Source: an uncultured Eggerthellaceae bacterium
GTDB lineage: Bacteria > Actinomycetota > Coriobacteriia > Coriobacteriales > Eggerthellaceae
Reading direction: 5' to 3'
DNA: 64,000 nt
NCBI GenBank assembly: GCA_934617065.1
Contig: CAKTTY010000005.1
Coordinates: 73,233-137,232 of the forward strand
Positions 61,609 through 64,000 of this stretch are shown in pieces. Both the position numbers and the translations under genes were made by a program. Under the pieces are notes generated by a model that was given only the letters and a program-made list of their open reading frames with translations, made no database searches and was not told the DNA's origin. The stretch's first letter is position 1. The number at the start of each line of letters is the position of its first letter.

Positions 61609-62952
61609 ATGAGCACCAGCCCAGACCAGGATTTCGTCCTTAAGACAATAAAAAGCCGCGACGTGCATTTCGTTCGTTTTTGGTTCTGCGATGTGCTGGG
61701 CCACATGAAGTCTTTTGCGGTTATTCCCAGTGAATTGGAAAACGCTTTCGAAGAGGGGATGGGCTTTGACGGCAGCTGCATTCGCGGTTTTGCCTCTACG
61801 AGCGAATCGGATATGCTCGCATACCCCGAAGCTTCCACGTTCCAGATCCTGCCCTGGCGTCCTGAGCGCAATGCTGTTGGACGTATGTTCTGTTCCATCA
61901 AAACGCCCGAGGGCGATTTCTTCGACGGCGATTCTCGAAACGTGTTGAAGCGCCAGGCTGCAAAGGCCGAGCGGTTGGGCTACGTGATGAATGTTGGCCC
62001 CGAGCTTGAGTACTACTACTTCAAGGACCCCAACGGGACTGAAGTGCTTGACCATGGCGGCTACTTCGACCTAACCTCCCTCGATATGGCAAGCGACCTT
62101 CGACGCGACACCATTCTCACCTTGGAAAAGATGGGCATTCCCGTCGAGTACTCCCATCATGAAAACGGTCCCTCCCAGCAGGAGATCGACTTGCGTTTCG
62201 CGGATGCGCTGAGCATGGCCGACAACGTAATGACCTACAAGATGGTGGTCAAGGAAATCGCCATGAAGCATGGGGTATATGCATCATTTATGCCTAAGCC
62301 CATCTCCGGTGCTCCTGGCTCGGGTATGCATATTCACCAGAGCCTATTCGATGAAGAGGGCAACAATGCATTCTTCGATGCCAGCGATCCCGATGGATAC
62401 AACCTTTCCAAGGTGGCAAAGCACTATATCGCCGGCTTGCTCAAGTACGTTCCTGAATTCAGCCTTCTCACCAACCCCAGCGTTAATTCTTATAAGCGTC
62501 TGATTCCTGGCGGCGAAGCACCGGTGCATATCTCGTGGGCGCGCAATAATCGCTCTGCATTGGTGCGCATTCCCGGCTACAAGCCCGATAAGGAAGAGGC
62601 ATGCCGCGTAGAGCTGCGAAGCCCCGATTCCGCTGCTAACCCGTACCTGGCATTCTCTGCGGTGCTTGCTGCCGGTTTGAAGGGCATAGAGGAAGAACTC
62701 GAGTTGTGCCCTCCCATGGAAGAGGACTCTGCTCGTGGACTTTCTCGCCAGGAGCTGCGTGCACGAGGGGTTGGATCTCTGCCCGACACGCTTGGTGAAG
62801 CTGTGGAGTTGTTTGCCGAATCTGAGCTGATGAAAGAAGTGCTTGGCGAGCATATCCATTCGTTCCTCGTGAAGGTAAAGCGCGAAGAGTGGAACGAGTA
62901 TCAGCGCCAGGTTTCCAACTGGGAACTTGACCGTTATCTGGGCGTACTGTAA
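61609..62952 (+). CDS. glnA: Glutamine synthetase, type I
   Basis: Makes glutamine from glutamate and ammonia. It has 447 residues from ATG 61609, which has GGAAGGA upstream; an in-frame ATG at 61594 is less well placed. N-terminal DVHFVRFWFCDVLG, metal site MGFDGSCIRGF, the ATP and metal residues in NVGPELEYYYF, PKPISGAPGSGMHIHQSL and NRSALVRIPG, and C-terminal NPYLAFSAVLAAG. The length of under 450 residues fits the GSI-alpha type, which is not adenylylated. A GlnR-like regulator follows 12 bp later, implying cotranscription and nitrogen control. Confidence 0.96.
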   Translation: MSTSPDQDFVLKTIKSRDVHFVRFWFCDVLGHMKSFAVIPSELENAFEEGMGFDGSCIRGFASTSESDMLAYPEASTFQILPWRPERNAVGRMFCSIKTPEGDFFDGDSRNVLKRQAAKAERLGYVMNVGPELEYYYFKDPNGTEVLDHGGYFDLTSLDMASDLRRDTILTLEKMGIPVEYSHHENGPSQQEIDLRFADALSMADNVMTYKMVVKEIAMKHGVYASFMPKPISGAPGSGMHIHQSLFDEEGNNAFFDASDPDGYNLSKVAKHYIAGLLKYVPEFSLLTNPSVNSYKRLIPGGEAPVHISWARNNRSALVRIPGYKPDKEEACRVELRSPDSAANPYLAFSAVLAAGLKGIEEELELCPPMEEDSARGLSRQELRARGVGSLPDTLGEAVELFAESELMKEVLGEHIHSFLVKVKREEWNEYQRQVSNWELDRYLGVL

Positions 62953-62964
62953 CGGAGGCGTATT

Positions 62965-63639
62965 ATGCAACAAAGAAAAAATGTCATTTTTATTGCCGAT
63001 AGTCTCGATAACGCCCATAAGTTTCAGGCGGTGCTTTCCAGCCTTGATGTCGATGTGGCGGCAGGCTCGTCTATGCAGTTCAAGAAGCTTTTGGCCGACA
63101 ATCCCTCGTACGATCTGGTTATCTATGAGGCAACCGCAGAATCGGCGCAAACGCTGATTGCGGTCGAGCAAGCACTTATCGATGATGGCGGCGTGCCGAT
63201 GCTCATCATCGTGAAAGAGGACATGCTCTCAGGCTTCCGTTTGCCTGTTCAGATCAATTGCGATTTTGTTGTGCATGGGGCAAGCTCGGAGGAATGCTCC
63301 CTTCGTATCCGACAGCTATTGTGGCCGGGAAATGAAAGCTCGACAAACGATTTCATCTCGGTTGATGGCATGACCATCAACTTGGCAACGTATCAAGTTG
63401 CTGTAAACGGTGAGCCAATCGATTTCACCTATCTGGAATATGCATTGTTGGCATTCCTCGTAACGCATCCTGGACGTACGTATTCGCGTGACGCTTTGCT
63501 TCGTCGCGTTTGGGGATTCGACTATTTCGGCGGCTCTCGAACGGTTGACGTTCACGTTCGACGCGTGCGCGCCAAGCTCGGTCCTGAACTTTCTCAGCAC
63601 CTGGAAACCGTTCGCGGCGTTGGGTATCTGTGGGATTAA
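62965..63639 (+). CDS. Atypical OmpR-type response regulator, GlnR-like
   Basis: 224 residues. An N-terminal receiver fold lacks the phosphoacceptor: the usual D in LVLLD is replaced by E55 in LVIYEAT, and the acidic pocket (IADSLDN) is incomplete. The C-terminal winged helix DGMTINLATYQVAV, YLEYALLAFLVTHPGRTYSRDALLRR, WGFDYFGGSRTVDVHVRRVRAKLG closely resembles actinobacterial GlnR, the orphan nitrogen regulator that also works without phosphorylation. It follows glnA by 12 bp with AACGGAGGCG as ribosome site. It may regulate glnA and nitrogen genes. A terminator follows. Confidence 0.88.
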   Translation: MQQRKNVIFIADSLDNAHKFQAVLSSLDVDVAAGSSMQFKKLLADNPSYDLVIYEATAESAQTLIAVEQALIDDGGVPMLIIVKEDMLSGFRLPVQINCDFVVHGASSEECSLRIRQLLWPGNESSTNDFISVDGMTINLATYQVAVNGEPIDFTYLEYALLAFLVTHPGRTYSRDALLRRVWGFDYFGGSRTVDVHVRRVRAKLGPELSQHLETVRGVGYLWD

Positions 63640-63713
63640 TCGATTGCATCGTTATGTAAGCGGCATGGTGTTTAAACAAAAGCGACAACGTCGCATTTGA
63701 CGTTCGCCATTGT

Positions 63714-63750
63714 GGGGCAAGCTTCTTCGGAGGCTTGCCCCTTCTGTTTT
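63714..63750 (+). terminator. Terminator of the glnA-regulator operon
   Basis: GGGGCAAGC (63714-63722) pairs with GCTTGCCCC (63733-63741); the stem extends inward to 63725/63730, followed by TTCTGTTTT. Confidence 0.85.
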
Positions 63751-63786
63751 GCGGATTTGCTTCGTTTCGGCGATCAATTCGTTCCA

Positions 63787-63919
63787 GAAACAAAAAACCG
63801 AGTGTTTTTGCAACTTTTTTGCGATTGCGGACTCCCTCCTGTCCCTGCAAAGCGGAAATAAGCCGCTGCGCAGCCGTTTTCGCGGCATTTTTGGCCCTCA
63901 ATTCGTGATTGTGGGCTCC
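63787..63919. repeat. Dispersed inverted-repeat element, copy C (reversed, truncated)
   Basis: Begins GAAACAAAAAA (63787) with the inner block TTGCAACTTTTTTGCGATT (63809-63827), then an interior that matches the reverse complement of copy A's interior (for example the shared CAAAGCG and GAAAT elements near 63848-63860 and GATT...GGCTCC near 63907-63919). The opposite arm, expected up to about 63971, is missing; an IS transposase tail occupies this place. Confidence 0.65.
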
Positions 63920-63953
63920 GAAGGGGGATGCGGACAATTTCCTGGACCGCTCA

Positions 63954-64000
63954 CTAGACGTAGCCCAGGCTCCTGCGGTACTCGTTCGGGCTCATCCAGC
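63954..64000 (-). mobile_element. C-terminus of an IS3-family transposase (cut by window edge)
   Basis: Read on the minus strand from the right edge, the frame ends WMSPNEYRRSLGYV followed by TAG (63954-63956). MSPxEYRxxLG is the common C-terminal phrase of IS3-family orfB transposases. Only 14 codons are visible, so group and integrity cannot be judged. The IS end should lie a few tens of bases to the left, possibly near TGCGGACAATTTCC (63929). Confidence 0.65.

Larger units (their letters stand above)
63640..64000. other. Intergenic end region with repeat copy C and IS tail
   Basis: 361 bp: the terminator of the GlnR-like gene, truncated repeat copy C (63787-63919) and, from about 63954, the end of a minus-strand IS3-type transposase. 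Nothing else is supported between them. Confidence 0.6.

Overview
The window reads as chromosomal DNA of an anaerobic Coriobacteriia actinobacterium, most likely an Eggerthellaceae/Slackia-like gut or oral species. I infer this from gene content and style, not from any search. The signs are mid-50s GC, a Rho with a very long charged N-terminal extension, alanine/lysine tails on L31 and topoisomerase I, a flavodoxin-style Hrb (flavin reductase plus rubredoxin), ThyX, a reductive malate/fumarate gene set, and a GlnR-like regulator beside glnA. Almost all genes are on the + strand; the few minus-strand genes are small or isolated (28305-28998, comF, a NifX-like gene, and an IS tail at the right edge).

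Layout. 1-8600: DNA repair (recN 3' part, nfo), a transaldolase-like aldolase coupled to rho, then sppA overlapping a methionyl-tRNA synthetase. 8600-10900: rpmE (L31 with a long tail), a non-coding stretch with a dispersed inverted-repeat element, and an alanine-rich membrane-type protein. 10900-16630: Hrb, thyX, a DUF1385 membrane protein and topA. 16800-24000: mdh-fumA-fumB (oxaloacetate to malate to fumarate), then tmk-holB-ricT-pncB as a tightly packed run. 24000-28140: two DegV proteins, an odd dehydrogenase-fold protein with a Cys/His tail, a PflX-like radical SAM protein and tRNA-Thr. 28300-34400: small genes, a processive GT2 enzyme, comF, a solute-binding lipoprotein and an HtrA protease. 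34450-36115: ydiB-aroD. 36238-46177: the conserved run pyrH-frr-uppS-cdsA-dxr-rseP-ispG-proS-U32, covering ribosome recycling, lipid carrier, phospholipid and isoprenoid precursor synthesis. 47000-52090: a Bce-type antimicrobial-peptide sensing and efflux module. 52400-59760: tRNA-Ala, a second repeat copy, DUF523 and NifX-like genes, tRNA-Glu, and a GtrA plus two-GT2 surface-glycan operon. 59900-63640: metN-metI, a 35-bp palindrome, glnA and an atypical GlnR-like regulator. The right edge holds a third, truncated repeat copy and the C-terminus of an IS3-type transposase.

The most unusual signals are: (i) an approximately 184-bp intergenic element with 45-nt inverted arms, present three times and showing compensatory changes in its arms; (ii) a 70-nt near-perfect palindrome before glnA; (iii) three half-sites at exact 11-bp spacing between the Bce kinase and its transporter genes; (iv) an RseP that appears to lack its PDZ domain and whose start codon sits in a perfect hairpin; (v) tandem-GT2 proteins whose first catalytic domains have lost the metal motif; and (vi) a dehydrogenase-fold protein ending in 7 Cys and 7 His.
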